Below are positions 1 to 8,925 of a stretch of DNA of 64,000 nt, piece by piece. The notes under the pieces were generated by a model that was given only the letters and a program-made list of their open reading frames with translations, was not told where the DNA came from and ran no database searches. The number at the start of each line of letters is the position of its first letter. Position 1 is the first letter of the stretch. The stretch comes from Sphingomonas yantingensis. Lineage in GTDB: Bacteria; Pseudomonadota; Alphaproteobacteria; Sphingomonadales; Sphingomonadaceae. The stretch lies in contig NZ_JACIJJ010000004.1 in assembly GCF_014199325.1 (NCBI RefSeq), positions 62,001 to 126,000 of the forward strand, in the 5' to 3' direction. The position numbers were made by a program, and so were the translations under genes.

Positions 1-575
1 GCCTCCTCGATCGAGGCCTGCGCGGCCTGCTGCAACCCGGTGATGCCCGCGACGGAAACGTAATAGACGAAGCCCGACGCGCCGGCCATGACCGCGGGCA
101 GGCGAGCGACGTCGGTGGTCGGCGTGGCAAGACGGATCAGATCGACACCCGCGTTTCGGAGGGCCGGGCCGAGCGCATCGTCCTCCTCGGGCGGCACATC
201 GACGCAGATGACGCCATCGACGCCGGCCTCGGCAATGGCGCGCGCGAACCAGTCCGGCCCACGGCGAAGCATCGGGTTGGCATAGCCCATCAGGACGAGC
301 GGCACGTCCGCGTGGCGTTCGCGGAAGCCGCGAGCGATCGAGAGAATGTCGGCGGTCGTCGTGCCCGCGGACAGGCTGCGGATGTTCGCTGCTTGGATCG
401 CGGGGCCATCGGCCATCGGATCGGTAAACGGCATGCCGAGCTCGATCACGTCCGCCCCGCCCGCGACCAGCGCGTCGAGGATCGCGGGGGTCGCGTCGGG
501 CGTGGGGTCACCCGCGGTCACGAACGCGACGAGCGCGGGATTTGTCTTGGCGAAAGCGGCAGCGAGGCGGGTCAT
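1..575 (-). CDS. trpA: Tryptophan synthase alpha chain (partial, C-terminus outside window)
   Basis: TrpA cleaves indole-3-glycerol phosphate to indole and glyceraldehyde 3-phosphate, passing indole to TrpB in the cytoplasmic alpha2beta2 complex. The reading frame starts at an ATG at 575 and runs off the window at base 1, so about 190 residues are present. It reads [10 protein letters not shown] at the N-terminus. The catalytic region is recognisable: VIELGMPFTDP contains the conserved Glu and Asp, followed by PMADGP. The ATG overlaps the stop of the upstream 65-aa ORF (ATGA), and trpB lies just before that, so the genes are transcribed together as trpF-trpB-ORF-trpA. Confidence 0.95.
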   Translation of the reverse strand, partial: MTRLAAAFAKTNPALVAFVTAGDPTPDATPAILDALVAGGADVIELGMPFTDPMADGPAIQAANIRSLSAGTTTADILSIARGFRERHADVPLVLMGYANPMLRRGPDWFARAIAEAGVDGVICVDVPPEEDDALGPALRNAGVDLIRLATPTTDVARLPAVMAGASGFVYYVSVAGITGLQQAAQASIEE

Positions 576-769
576 CGGCGGGTTCCAGTCTGGCCGAAGA
601 GTTGGGAAACCGCACCGACGATGCCGCCGGTCAGCACGACGCGGCCCGTCTGCGGATCGCGGACCGACCAAGCCTGAACATCAAGCCCATGCCCGAACAG
701 CAAATGGACGAGCAGCGCCACGACCACGCCGATGCCGACGCCGGTCAACAGGTTGCGTGTGGCGATCAA
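572..769 (-). CDS. Small membrane protein between trpB and trpA (65 aa)
   Basis: Open frame of 65 residues fitting exactly between trpB and trpA. A TTG start at 769 overlaps the trpB stop (TTGA) and its stop overlaps the trpA ATG (ATGA). The translation begins (M)[13 protein letters not shown] and carries one hydrophobic segment at about residues 7-24, then a polar part with [17 protein letters not shown] and a Gly/Val/Ala-rich tail. The family is not recognised. Tight overlaps on both sides argue that it is translated, and the single helix suggests an inner-membrane protein. The non-ATG start is the main uncertainty. Confidence 0.6.
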   Translation of the reverse strand: MIATRNLLTGVGIGVVVALLVHLLFGHGLDVQAWSVRDPQTGRVVLTGGIVGAVSQLFGQTGTRR

Positions 770-1995
770 ATCGCCACTCCCAGCGCGTCGGCCACGGTGA
801 AGATGTCCTTGTCCCCCCGCCCGCACAGGTTGGCGAGGATCACCTTGTCCCGCGGCATTTCGCGCGCGCGCTTCGCCACGGCAGCGATCGCGTGCGCGGG
901 TTCGAGCGCGGGGATGATCCCCTCGGTCCGGCAAAGAAGCTGGAAGGCGTCCAGCGCCTCTGTGTCGGTGATCGACGTATATTCGACGCGGCCGATCTCC
1001 TTCAGCCACGCATGTTCCGGGCCGATACCCGGATAATCGAGACCCGCGGAGATCGAATGCGCCTCGGCGATCTGGCCGTCCTCGTCCTGGAGCAGATAGG
1101 TCTTGTTGCCGTGAAGCACGCCCGGCGCGCCGCCCGCCAGGCTGGCGGCATGCAGCTTGTCGAGGCCATGGCCCGCCGCCTCGACGCCCAGCATCTTGAC
1201 GTCGGCATCGTCGAGGAAGGGGTGGAACAGCCCGATCGCATTCGACCCGCCGCCGATCGCCGCAACCAGCATGTCGGGCAGGCGGCCGGTACGCTTAAGC
1301 ATCTGCTCGCGCGCCTCGCGTCCGATCACGCTCTGGAAGTCGCGGACGAGTTCCGGGTACGGATGCGGGCCGGCGGCGGTGCCGATGATGTAGAAGGTGT
1401 CGTGAACGTTCGCGACCCAGTCGCGCAGCGCCTCGTTCATCGCGTCCTTGAGCGTTGCCGAGCCCGACGTGACCGGGCGGACCTCGGCCCCGAGCAGCTT
1501 CATACGGAACACGTTCGGCTGCTGGCGCGCGGCATCGGTCGCGCCCATGAAGATGGTGCAAGGGAGGCCGAAGCGCGCACAGACCGTGGCGGTGGCGACA
1601 CCGTGCTGGCCCGCGCCGGTCTCGGCAATGATGCGCGTCTTGCCCATCCGCATGGCGAGCAGGATCTGGCCGACGCAATTGTTGATCTTGTGCGCGCCGG
1701 TATGGTTGAGCTCGTCGCGCTTGAACCAGACTTCTGCGCCCATGCCCGGCTCGGCGCTCTCGCGCAGCGCCTCGGTCAGCCGCTCGGCGTAATAGAGCGG
1801 GCTGGGGCGGCCGACATAATGTTCGAGCAGGTCGTCGAACTGCGCAGCGAAAGCCGGGTCGGTCTTGGCCGCGCGGTACTCGCGCTCGAGATCGAGGATC
1901 AGCGGCATCAGCGTCTCGGCGACGTAGCGGCCGCCGAAATCGCCGAAATGGCCGCGCTCGTCGGGCTGCTGGCGAAGGCTGTTGGGAGCGTTCAT
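766..1995 (-). CDS. trpB: Tryptophan synthase beta chain
   Basis: TrpB condenses indole with L-serine to tryptophan using pyridoxal phosphate. The protein has about 409 residues, the usual length. The PLP lysine lies in [10 protein letters not shown], the phosphate-binding glycine loop is [10 protein letters not shown], and the N-terminal [15 protein letters not shown] signature is intact. I chose the ATG at 1995 ([10 protein letters not shown]). An in-frame GTG three codons earlier (2004) is a possible alternative. trpF ends 44 bases upstream and the 65-aa membrane ORF overlaps the stop, so this is the middle of a trp operon. Confidence 0.96.
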   Translation of the reverse strand: MNAPNSLRQQPDERGHFGDFGGRYVAETLMPLILDLEREYRAAKTDPAFAAQFDDLLEHYVGRPSPLYYAERLTEALRESAEPGMGAEVWFKRDELNHTGAHKINNCVGQILLAMRMGKTRIIAETGAGQHGVATATVCARFGLPCTIFMGATDAARQQPNVFRMKLLGAEVRPVTSGSATLKDAMNEALRDWVANVHDTFYIIGTAAGPHPYPELVRDFQSVIGREAREQMLKRTGRLPDMLVAAIGGGSNAIGLFHPFLDDADVKMLGVEAAGHGLDKLHAASLAGGAPGVLHGNKTYLLQDEDGQIAEAHSISAGLDYPGIGPEHAWLKEIGRVEYTSITDTEALDAFQLLCRTEGIIPALEPAHAIAAVAKRAREMPRDKVILANLCGRGDKDIFTVADALGVAI

Positions 1996-2039
1996 GGGTG
2001 CCACTTAGCGATGGCGATGCCCGAACGGAAGCCCGCGGG

Positions 2040-2675
2040 TCAGGCCGACGATACGGCCTTGAGGAACGCGGCGATCTTCGTCGCATCCTTGACGCCCGGC
2101 GCGCTTTCGACGCCGGAGGACACGTCGACGATCGGCGCGCCCGTGCGCCGGATCGCCTCGACCACGTTGCCCGCGTCGAGCCCGCCCGACAGCGCCCAGG
2201 GGGCCGGGTGGCGGAACCCGTCGAGCAGGCCCCAGTCGAAGCGCAGGCCCATCCCGCCGGGCAGGCTCGCCCCCTCGGGCGTCTTGGCGTCGTAAAGGAT
2301 ACGGTCGACGAGGCCGGCCAGTGGGCGCGCTGCGTCAAGGTCGGCGCGCGCCTTCACCGCGACGGCGGCCCAGACCGGCAGGCAGTGGCGCGCACGGATC
2401 GCGGCGATCCGCTCGGGCGCGGTCTTGTGGAGTTGCAGCACGTCCAGCCGTCCGGCGGCGATTGCGCGCTCGAGCAAGTCGTCGGCCGGATCGACGAACA
2501 CGCCGACGCGCGCCACCCGATCCGGCACCCGCGCCGCCAGCCCCGCCGCCGCATCGAACGACAGGTTGCGGGGGGAGGGGGCAAAGAACACAAAGCCGAC
2601 ATGGCTCGCCCCGCCAGCGATCGCGGCGTCGAGCGTGTCGGGCGTCGATAGGCCGCAGATCTTGGCAGTGGTCAT
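2040..2675 (-). CDS. trpF: Phosphoribosylanthranilate isomerase
   Basis: TrpF performs the Amadori rearrangement of N-(5'-phosphoribosyl)anthranilate in tryptophan synthesis. The 211-residue protein opens with KICGLSTPDTLDAAIAGGA, carrying the catalytic Cys of the KICG motif, continues with ASHVGFVFF and ends with the phosphate-binding region ALSGGLDAGNV. Length and motifs fit a monofunctional TrpF barrel. It is the first trp gene of the group in the window and lies divergent from a 43-aa ORF, so its promoter should be within 2676-2770. Confidence 0.95.
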   Translation of the reverse strand: MTTAKICGLSTPDTLDAAIAGGASHVGFVFFAPSPRNLSFDAAAGLAARVPDRVARVGVFVDPADDLLERAIAAGRLDVLQLHKTAPERIAAIRARHCLPVWAAVAVKARADLDAARPLAGLVDRILYDAKTPEGASLPGGMGLRFDWGLLDGFRHPAPWALSGGLDAGNVVEAIRRTGAPIVDVSSGVESAPGVKDATKIAAFLKAVSSA

Positions 2676-2770
2676 GGGCGTGCGTTAGCGATGCTTTTCG
2701 ACGGATGACAGCCCCGGTTCATCCTGCGTTAGCATAGCCATGCTATCAGGTTGCAAAGAGGAGGTTCGTG

Positions 2771-2902
2771 ATGCGGTTCAACCCCATCGTCCGCGCCAAA
2801 TCGCGTGGGCTTGTCATTGCATTGGTCGTCGGCGCGCTCGTGATGGGCGTGCTCCTGGTGACCGCCGGTCAGGCGATCACCAATTACGCCACCGCGGTCT
2901 GA
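2771..2902 (+). CDS. Small single-helix membrane protein (43 aa)
   Basis: A 43-codon frame with a strong ribosome-binding site (AGAGGAGG, about 2756-2763) seven bases before its ATG. The protein starts MRFNPIVRAKSRG, has one hydrophobic helix at about residues 13-35 (LVIALVVGALVMGVLLV) and a short polar tail ending NYATAV. The basic N-terminus predicts a cytoplasmic N-terminus. No family recognised. It is divergent from trpF and converges on the SDR gene with only six bases between stop codons. The RBS and typical helix make it a likely real small gene. Confidence 0.55.
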   Translation: MRFNPIVRAKSRGLVIALVVGALVMGVLLVTAGQAITNYATAV

Positions 2903-2908
2903 CCGCGC

Positions 2909-3697
2909 TTAACCGTCGATGCTGACGCCTAGCGAAGCGTTGACCAGCCCGCCGTCCACCGTCAGCGTTTCCCCCACCACGTAATCGCCCGCGCGGCTGG
3001 CGAGATAGATCGCCGCCGCCGCCATGTCCTTCGCCTCGCCGATGCGGCGCGCGGGGATCGCTTTCGCCACGTTGTCGCCGTGGTCGCGCGCCGCCTTGTT
3101 CATGTCGCTGGCAAAGGCGCCGGGGGCGAGCGAGGTGACGACGATGTTGTCGCGGATCAGCCGCGCGGCCATCCGGCGGGTGAGGTGGATCAGCGCCGCC
3201 TTCGAGGCTTGGTAGCTATAGGTTTCCCAGGGGTTGCAGCGCTGGCCGTCGATCGAGGTGATGTTGATGACCTTGGCCGGGCGCCCGCCCGTGCCGCTGG
3301 CCTTCAGCGCCTCGTGCAGTGCCTGCGTCAGGAAGAAGGGGGATTTCACGTTGAGGTTCATCACCTTGTCCCAGCCGCTTTCGGGAAAGGTGTCGAACGG
3401 CTCGCCCCAGGCGGCGCCAGCATTGTTGACGAGGATGTCGAGCCGTCCCTCACGCGCCGCGATCTCGGCGGCGAGGGCGCGGCATCCCTCGACTGTCGAG
3501 ACGTCGGCGGGCAGGGGGATGGCGTTGTCGCCGAGCTCCGCCGCGGTCGCCTCGCACGCATCGGCCTTGCGCGAGCAGACATAGACGCGCGCGCCCATGC
3601 CGATGAAGCCGGTGGCGATCATCCGCCCGATCCCGCGCGACCCGCCGGTGACGAGCGCGACGCGGCCGTCGAGGCGGAAGAGGCTGTTGGTGTCCAT
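2909..3697 (-). CDS. SDR-family NAD(P)-dependent oxidoreductase
   Basis: Classical short-chain dehydrogenase of 262 residues. The cofactor motif is TGGSRGIG near residue 17, the NNAG motif is in LVNNAGAAWG, and the catalytic residues are seen as NITSIDG (Ser) and YSYQASKAALIH (YxxxK). The end is VVGETLTVDGG, typical of FabG-like members. The substrate cannot be read from sequence. The start ATG has a good RBS (CAGGAG). It follows the VOC gene by 12 bases, downstream of the acyl-CoA dehydrogenase, which suggests a small catabolic operon acting on an acyl-CoA or its hydroxy/keto derivative. Confidence 0.9.
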   Translation of the reverse strand: MDTNSLFRLDGRVALVTGGSRGIGRMIATGFIGMGARVYVCSRKADACEATAAELGDNAIPLPADVSTVEGCRALAAEIAAREGRLDILVNNAGAAWGEPFDTFPESGWDKVMNLNVKSPFFLTQALHEALKASGTGGRPAKVINITSIDGQRCNPWETYSYQASKAALIHLTRRMAARLIRDNIVVTSLAPGAFASDMNKAARDHGDNVAKAIPARRIGEAKDMAAAAIYLASRAGDYVVGETLTVDGGLVNASLGVSIDG

Positions 3698-3709
3698 GGT
3701 TGCTCCTGT

Positions 3710-4165
3710 TCAGCGGTTGGGCGCGGCGTCGTTGACTTCGATCCGGTGGCCGTCGGGATCGTGGATATAGACCTGTCGCACGCCGTCGGTGCGGAGGCGC
3801 TGGATCGTCGAGGGTTTGTCCTCGAAATCGGTGAAGGGAATCCCCTCGCGCACCAGCATCGCGACGAAGCCATCGAAATTGGCAACGGCGAAGGCGATGT
3901 GGTTGCCGCGGTCGACCCCCACCGGCGCGGTGCGGTCGGGGATAATGTGCATCGCGAATCCGCCGCCAAGATCGAGCCAGCGGCGGTTCTTCACCGGCGC
4001 CTTGAGCTCGGGAAAGCCGAAGACGCGTTTATAGAACTCGGCACTGCGGTCGAGGTCGGTGACGGAGATGGCGACATGATCGCCGCGCGCCGCGACGGGG
4101 GCGGGGCGGTCCTGCGCCAGCGTCGGGGTAGCGACGGCGAGGGCGGCGAGAAGCAGGGCGCGCAT
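3710..4165 (-). CDS. Exported VOC/glyoxalase-fold protein
   Basis: A 151-residue protein with a Sec signal peptide (MRALLLAALAVATPTLAQ, cleavage probably after AQ) followed by one vicinal-oxygen-chelate domain. Paired beta-alpha-beta-beta-beta units are visible: GDHVAISVTDLDRSAEFY...FGF and GNHIAFAVANFDGFVAML, ending in DPDGHRIEVND, which holds the usual metal-binding Glu. Metal site: His in the first unit and His/Glu in the second. Function unknown; VOC proteins include glyoxalases, dioxygenases and epimerases. An in-frame TTG two codons upstream (4171) overlaps the dehydrogenase stop, but the ATG at 4165 starts the signal peptide directly. Confidence 0.85.
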   Translation of the reverse strand: MRALLLAALAVATPTLAQDRPAPVAARGDHVAISVTDLDRSAEFYKRVFGFPELKAPVKNRRWLDLGGGFAMHIIPDRTAPVGVDRGNHIAFAVANFDGFVAMLVREGIPFTDFEDKPSTIQRLRTDGVRQVYIHDPDGHRIEVNDAAPNR

Positions 4166-4167
4166 GC

Positions 4168-5313
4168 TCAACCCCCGCGCTTCATCGTCTCGCGCGCGAC
4201 GATGACCTGCTGGATCTGGGTCGTCCCCTCATAGATGCGGAACAGGCGCACGTCTCGATAGAGCCGCTCGATACCGTAGTCGGCGATATAGCCCGCGCCG
4301 CCATGCACTTGTACCGCGCGGTCGGCGACGCGGCCGACCATCTCGCTGGCGAACAGCTTGGCGGCGGCGCTTTCCAGCACCACGTCTTCGCCGCGATCCT
4401 TGGCATCGGCGGTCTGGAGGACGAGCGCGCGGGCGGCCAGTGCCTCGGTCTTGGAGTCGGCAATCATCGCCTGGACGAGCTGGTGCTCGGCGATCGGCTT
4501 GCCGAACTGGCGGCGTTCGCCGGCATAGGCGACGGTGTCGGCGATCAGCCGCTCGGCGACGCCGACGCACACCGCGGCGATGTGCAGGCGCCCGCGGTCG
4601 AGCACCTTCATCGCGATGCGGAACCCCTCGCCCTCTTCGCCCAGCCGGTTGGCGACGGAGACGGGCACGTCGTCGAAATGCACGTCGCAAACGTGCGCGC
4701 CCTTCTGCCCCATCTTCTTCTCGGGCGGCCCGACGCGAAGGCCGGGCAGGTCGCGGGGCACGAGGAACGCACTCACGCCCCGCCCGCCGGGCTCGTCGCC
4801 GGTGCGCGCCATCACGGTGAACAGGTCCGCCTTGTCCGCATTGGTGATATAGCGCTTGGTCCCCGACAGCCGGTACACGTCGCCATCGCGGACCGCGCGC
4901 GTCTTCACGCTGCCCGAATCGCTGCCGACATCGGGTTCGGTGAGCGCAAAGCTGGTCACGATCTCGCCGCTGGCGATGCGCGGGAGCCACTCGGCCTTCT
5001 GCTCGGGCGTGCCGGCGATGACGAGGCCCTGACTGCCGATTCCGACATTGGTGCCGAAAGCGGAGCGGAAGGCGGGCGTCGTGCGCCCCGTCTCCATCGC
5101 GACACGCACCTCTTCGGCCATCGAGAGGCCGAGGCCGCCATACTCCGGCGCGATCGACAGGCCGAACAGCCCCATCTCGCGCATCTCCGCCACCACGTCG
5201 GCGGGGATCGCATCGTCGTTTTCGACCTGCGCCTCCAGCGGGCGAAGCCGCTCAGCGACGAAGCGGCGGACGGCGTCGATCAGTGCGTCGAAGGTATCGG
5301 CGTCGAGCGCCAT
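4168..5313 (-). CDS. Acyl-CoA dehydrogenase
   Basis: FAD-dependent acyl-CoA dehydrogenase of 381 residues, oxidising an acyl-CoA to the trans-2-enoyl-CoA. Visible family signatures are ALTEPDVGSDSGSVKT (FAD/substrate region), RRQFGKPIAEHQLVQ, GGAGYIADYGIERLYRDVR and RIYEGTTQIQQ at the end. I start at the ATG at 5313 because GAGAGG lies eight bases before it; the frame remains open to 5376 without a better site. First gene of an operon with the VOC and SDR genes, and divergent from the MFS carrier at 5474. Confidence 0.92.
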   Translation of the reverse strand: MALDADTFDALIDAVRRFVAERLRPLEAQVENDDAIPADVVAEMREMGLFGLSIAPEYGGLGLSMAEEVRVAMETGRTTPAFRSAFGTNVGIGSQGLVIAGTPEQKAEWLPRIASGEIVTSFALTEPDVGSDSGSVKTRAVRDGDVYRLSGTKRYITNADKADLFTVMARTGDEPGGRGVSAFLVPRDLPGLRVGPPEKKMGQKGAHVCDVHFDDVPVSVANRLGEEGEGFRIAMKVLDRGRLHIAAVCVGVAERLIADTVAYAGERRQFGKPIAEHQLVQAMIADSKTEALAARALVLQTADAKDRGEDVVLESAAAKLFASEMVGRVADRAVQVHGGAGYIADYGIERLYRDVRLFRIYEGTTQIQQVIVARETMKRGG

Positions 5314-5473
5314 GGCGGCATCCTCTCCGGCTGGGGGCTGGACCTCGGCCATCGGAAGCCGGTACGCACCCCGCATCGTTATCTGGCGACATCGCTAGGG
5401 CAAGGCAGGGCGAGATGGCAAGTCGAAAGGCATACCCGATCTTCCAAAATCGCCATGAACGGTTCGCCGAACG

Positions 5474-6934
5474 ATGAGCGGCGCAATACCCGATGCGCGA
5501 AGCGGCGATGCCCACGCGCTGCCGCCCGTCCGCCGCGTGGCGACGGCGACGACGCTTGCCTATGGCTTCGGCGCGGTGGCGTACGGGGTGAAGGACAATG
5601 GTTTCGGCACGTTCCTGCTCCTCTTCTACAATCAGGTGATGGGCCTGCCCTCGGCGCAGGTCGGGTTCGTCGTCATGTGTGCGCTGCTGCTCGATGCGGT
5701 CATCGATCCGATGATCGGCGTCGCGTCGGACCGGACGCGCAGCCGCTGGGGGCGGCGGCATCCCTGGATGTACGCCGCCGCGCTGCCGATCGCGCTCGGT
5801 TGGGTGGCGCTGTGGAATCCGCCCGCCCTGAGTTCGGGCTGGACGCTGGCGTGGCTGTTCGGCGCGGCGGTGGTCGTGCGGACCGCGGTATCGGCGTACG
5901 AGGTGCCGAGCCAGGCGCTCACCCCCGAACTCACCGCCGATTATGACGAGCGGACGCGGATCACCGCCTATCGCTACATCTTCGGCTGGACGGGCGGGCT
6001 GCTGATGCTGCTCGCCGCCTATCAGTTGTTCCTGGTGCCGGAGGCGGGGCAGACCAACGGGCTGCTCAATCGAGAAGGCTATCGCGGCTTCGCTATCGCC
6101 GGGGCGATCGCGATGTTCGTCGCGATCACGGTTTCGGCGATCGGTACGCATCGCGAGATCCGCCGGTTGCCCAGGCCCGCGATCGAGCCGGGCGGTCTCG
6201 GCACCGCGTTCCGTGAACTGGCGAGCGCGATGAAGAACCGGCCGTTCCTGATCCTGATGGCGGCGGGGCTGTTCGCCTACACCAATCAGGGGATCAGTTT
6301 CGCGCTGTCCAACTATCTCTATACCTTCGTCTGGAAGTTCGAGACGGCGACCTTCGCCTGGCTGGCGGCGGTGCTGTTCGCGGGCGTCGTCATCGCCTTC
6401 GTCGGCGCGCCCGCGCTTGCCCGCACGATCGGCAAGCCGCGTGCTGCCGCCTCGATGATCGCGGCAGCGGGCCTGCTTCAGGCGACCCCGTTCGCGCTGC
6501 GCCTTGCCGGCATCTTCCCGGAGCCGGGAGAGCCGGCGATGCTGCCGATCCTGTTCGCGATCTACACGCTCAACACCGCCGTCAGCGTCGGCACCGCGAT
6601 CCTCGGCGCGTCGATGATGGCCGACGTGGTCGAGCATAGCGAGGTGCGCACCGGCAAGCGCAGCGAAGGCGTGTTCTTCGCCGGCGCCTTCTTCGTCCAG
6701 AAATGCACCAGCGGGATCGGTATCTTCGTCTCGGGCCTGATCCTCGCCGCCGTGGGTTTCCCGGAGGGGGCGAAGCCGGGACAGGTGGGGGCGGACACGC
6801 TCGACTGGCTGACGATCCTGTTCGCCGGGACCTATCTCGTCCTCTCCTTTTCGGCGGCGTGGCTGTTCCTCCACTTTCCGTTCGGCGCGGCGGAGCATCG
6901 CGCGCGGGTCGAGGCGCTGGCGGCGTCCGACTGA
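5474..6934 (+). CDS. MFS/GPH-type sugar transporter
   Basis: Membrane carrier of 486 residues with about twelve hydrophobic helices, of the glycoside-pentoside-hexuronide:cation symporter (MelB-like) group of the major facilitator superfamily. The diagnostic loop is DAVIDPMIGVASDRTRSRWGRR after helix 2, matching the DPxxGxxxDR pattern. ASMMADVVEHSEVRTGKRSEG is another typical GPH stretch before helix 10. The substrate, probably a glycoside or sugar acid, cannot be named. No sugar-catabolic gene is adjacent; the neighbouring tamA starts 41 bases after the stop. Confidence 0.88.
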   Translation: MSGAIPDARSGDAHALPPVRRVATATTLAYGFGAVAYGVKDNGFGTFLLLFYNQVMGLPSAQVGFVVMCALLLDAVIDPMIGVASDRTRSRWGRRHPWMYAAALPIALGWVALWNPPALSSGWTLAWLFGAAVVVRTAVSAYEVPSQALTPELTADYDERTRITAYRYIFGWTGGLLMLLAAYQLFLVPEAGQTNGLLNREGYRGFAIAGAIAMFVAITVSAIGTHREIRRLPRPAIEPGGLGTAFRELASAMKNRPFLILMAAGLFAYTNQGISFALSNYLYTFVWKFETATFAWLAAVLFAGVVIAFVGAPALARTIGKPRAAASMIAAAGLLQATPFALRLAGIFPEPGEPAMLPILFAIYTLNTAVSVGTAILGASMMADVVEHSEVRTGKRSEGVFFAGAFFVQKCTSGIGIFVSGLILAAVGFPEGAKPGQVGADTLDWLTILFAGTYLVLSFSAAWLFLHFPFGAAEHRARVEALAASD

Positions 6935-6975
6935 CCCCATTGCCGCGCAGGCGGCGACGCAATAGGGCTTGGGCC

Positions 6976-8925
6976 ATGTCGAGTGCAGTCCGCCGGCGAT
7001 GCTGGCCCGTTGCCGCCGCCGGCCTGTTCCTGTTGTCGCCCGCGGCCGCGTGGGCGCAGGATCAGTCGCGGCCGGGCGACGACGCGCTCCTCGATCCCGG
7101 CGATCCGCTGGCGCCGATGCCCGAACTCGGCCTCGATTGGCCCGACCTCAAGGCCGATCCCGCCGATCCCGCCGCCGCGACCGACGCGCCGCAGATCGCC
7201 GCCGAAACCCGCTATCGCTACCGGGTCGAGGGGATGGACGGCATCTGGACCGACCTGATGCGCCAGCGGTTCAACGAAGCCTCGACGCTCAGGACGGGCG
7301 AAGGCAAGCCGGCCAACGCCGCGCAACTCGATCGCCGCGCGCGCGAGGATGCGGGGCTGCTGAACGAGCTCCTCCGCGCCGAGGGCTATTACGACGCGGA
7401 GGTGCAGACGCGGGTCGAGGCCGAGGCGGGTGACGTGACCGTGCTGCTGACCGCGGTGCCGGGCGACGTCTATCGCTTTGCAGGCGTGACGCTGGAGGGG
7501 CTGGACGCCGCGGGGGCCAAGACCGACGCGCTACGAAAGGCGTTCGCGGTCGAGCCGAAGGACCCGGTCAATGCCGACACGATCGCCGCGGCCGAAGCGA
7601 ACCTAAAGGAGCGGATCGGGCGCGAGGGCTTTCCCTTTGCTGAGGTGGGCGAGAGCCGCATCGTGATCGACCACGCCACCCGCACCGCGACGCTCGCGGT
7701 CAAGGTGTCGCCGGGCGAGGCGCTTCGCTTCGGCCGGATCACCACGCGCGACAATCGCGTGTTCGACGGCGACCATGTGCAGGACATTGCCCGGTTCAAG
7801 CCGGGCGAAAGCTTCGACCAGGGATCGGTCGATGACCTCAGGCGCGCGATCATCCAGACCGGCCTCGTCAGTGCGGTCCGTATCGAGCCGGTGAAGGGCG
7901 CCGAACCCGGCACCGTCGACCTCGACGTCCGCATGGCCCCCGCGCCGCCGCGCACGATCGCGGGCGAGATCGGCTATGGCACGGGCGAGGGCGCGCGCGT
8001 CGAGGCAAGCTGGACGCACCGCAACTTCTTCCCGCCCGAGGGAGCGCTGACGCTGCGCGGTGTCGCGGGCACGCGCGAGCAGCTGGCGGGCGTCACCTTC
8101 CGCCGCAACAATTTCCACGAGCGCGACCGCGTGCTGACGCTCCAGGCGACCGCCGCGCATCTGGAGCGCGACGCCTATTCCGCCGACACGCTGCTGCTGG
8201 CCGGCACGCTGGAGCGACAGACCAACATCTTCTTTCAAAAGGCTTGGATCTGGTCGCTGGGCGCGGAACTCGCCGCCAGTCGCGAGCAGGACGTGGTCGT
8301 CTCGACCGGCGAGCCGCGAGTTCGCACCTACTTCATCGGCGCGCTGCCGACGAGCCTGACCTATGACGGCACCGACGACCTCTTGAACCCCACGCGCGGG
8401 TTTCGCCTCGGCGGGCGGCTGTCGCCCGAGGTGTCGCTGTCGGGCGCGACGTTCGGCTATGCGCGCACGCAGCTCGATGCGAGCATCTATCGCCCCGTCA
8501 CCGATCGTGTCGTCCTGGCGGCACGGACGCGGCTCGGCACGATCGTCGGCGCGCCGCGCGATGCGATCGCGCCGTCGCGGCGCTTCTATGCCGGCGGCGG
8601 CGCGTCGGTGCGCGGCTACGGCTTCCAGTCGATCGGGCCGCGCGACGCCAACAACGACCCGATCGGCGGCCGCAGCCTGACCGAGTTTTCGATCGAGGCG
8701 CGGGTCAAGGCGTTCGGCAATTTCGGCATCGTGCCGTTCATCGACGCGGGCAACATCTATACCTCGCCGCTGCCCAAGCTGACCGACTTCCGCATCGGCG
8801 CGGGCGTGGGCGTCCGCTATTACTCCAACTTCGGCCCGATCCGAGTCGATGTGGGCACGCCGATCAACCCGCAGCCGGGCGATTCGCGCATCGCCGTCTA
8901 TGTCAGCCTGGGGCAGGCATTTTGA
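6976..8925 (+). CDS. tamA: Translocation and assembly module outer-membrane protein TamA
   Basis: Omp85-family outer-membrane protein of 649 residues that works with TamB in inserting outer-membrane proteins or moving lipids across the periplasm. It has a signal peptide (residues about 1-27, ending AAAWAQ), three POTRA-like modules (about 65-320, including EGYYDAEVQTRV and GEALRFGRITT) and a C-terminal beta-barrel with ARRFYAGGGASVRGYGFQS-like Omp85 motif (FYAGGGASVRGYGF) and the terminal strand IAVYVSLGQAF ending in Phe. The start at 6976 sits at the signal peptide; the frame stays open further upstream inside the transporter gene. tamB overlaps its stop. Confidence 0.93.
   Translation: MSSAVRRRCWPVAAAGLFLLSPAAAWAQDQSRPGDDALLDPGDPLAPMPELGLDWPDLKADPADPAAATDAPQIAAETRYRYRVEGMDGIWTDLMRQRFNEASTLRTGEGKPANAAQLDRRAREDAGLLNELLRAEGYYDAEVQTRVEAEAGDVTVLLTAVPGDVYRFAGVTLEGLDAAGAKTDALRKAFAVEPKDPVNADTIAAAEANLKERIGREGFPFAEVGESRIVIDHATRTATLAVKVSPGEALRFGRITTRDNRVFDGDHVQDIARFKPGESFDQGSVDDLRRAIIQTGLVSAVRIEPVKGAEPGTVDLDVRMAPAPPRTIAGEIGYGTGEGARVEASWTHRNFFPPEGALTLRGVAGTREQLAGVTFRRNNFHERDRVLTLQATAAHLERDAYSADTLLLAGTLERQTNIFFQKAWIWSLGAELAASREQDVVVSTGEPRVRTYFIGALPTSLTYDGTDDLLNPTRGFRLGGRLSPEVSLSGATFGYARTQLDASIYRPVTDRVVLAARTRLGTIVGAPRDAIAPSRRFYAGGGASVRGYGFQSIGPRDANNDPIGGRSLTEFSIEARVKAFGNFGIVPFIDAGNIYTSPLPKLTDFRIGAGVGVRYYSNFGPIRVDVGTPINPQPGDSRIAVYVSLGQAF

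Noticed and set aside
346..2295. 649-codon plus-strand ORF across the trp genes
   Set aside because: Antisense to trpA, trpB and trpF; Arg/Ala-rich composition typical of shadow frames in high-GC DNA.
4303..5946. 547-codon plus-strand ORF opposite the acyl-CoA dehydrogenase
   Set aside because: Shadow of the dehydrogenase and of the MFS gene start; no motif or RBS.
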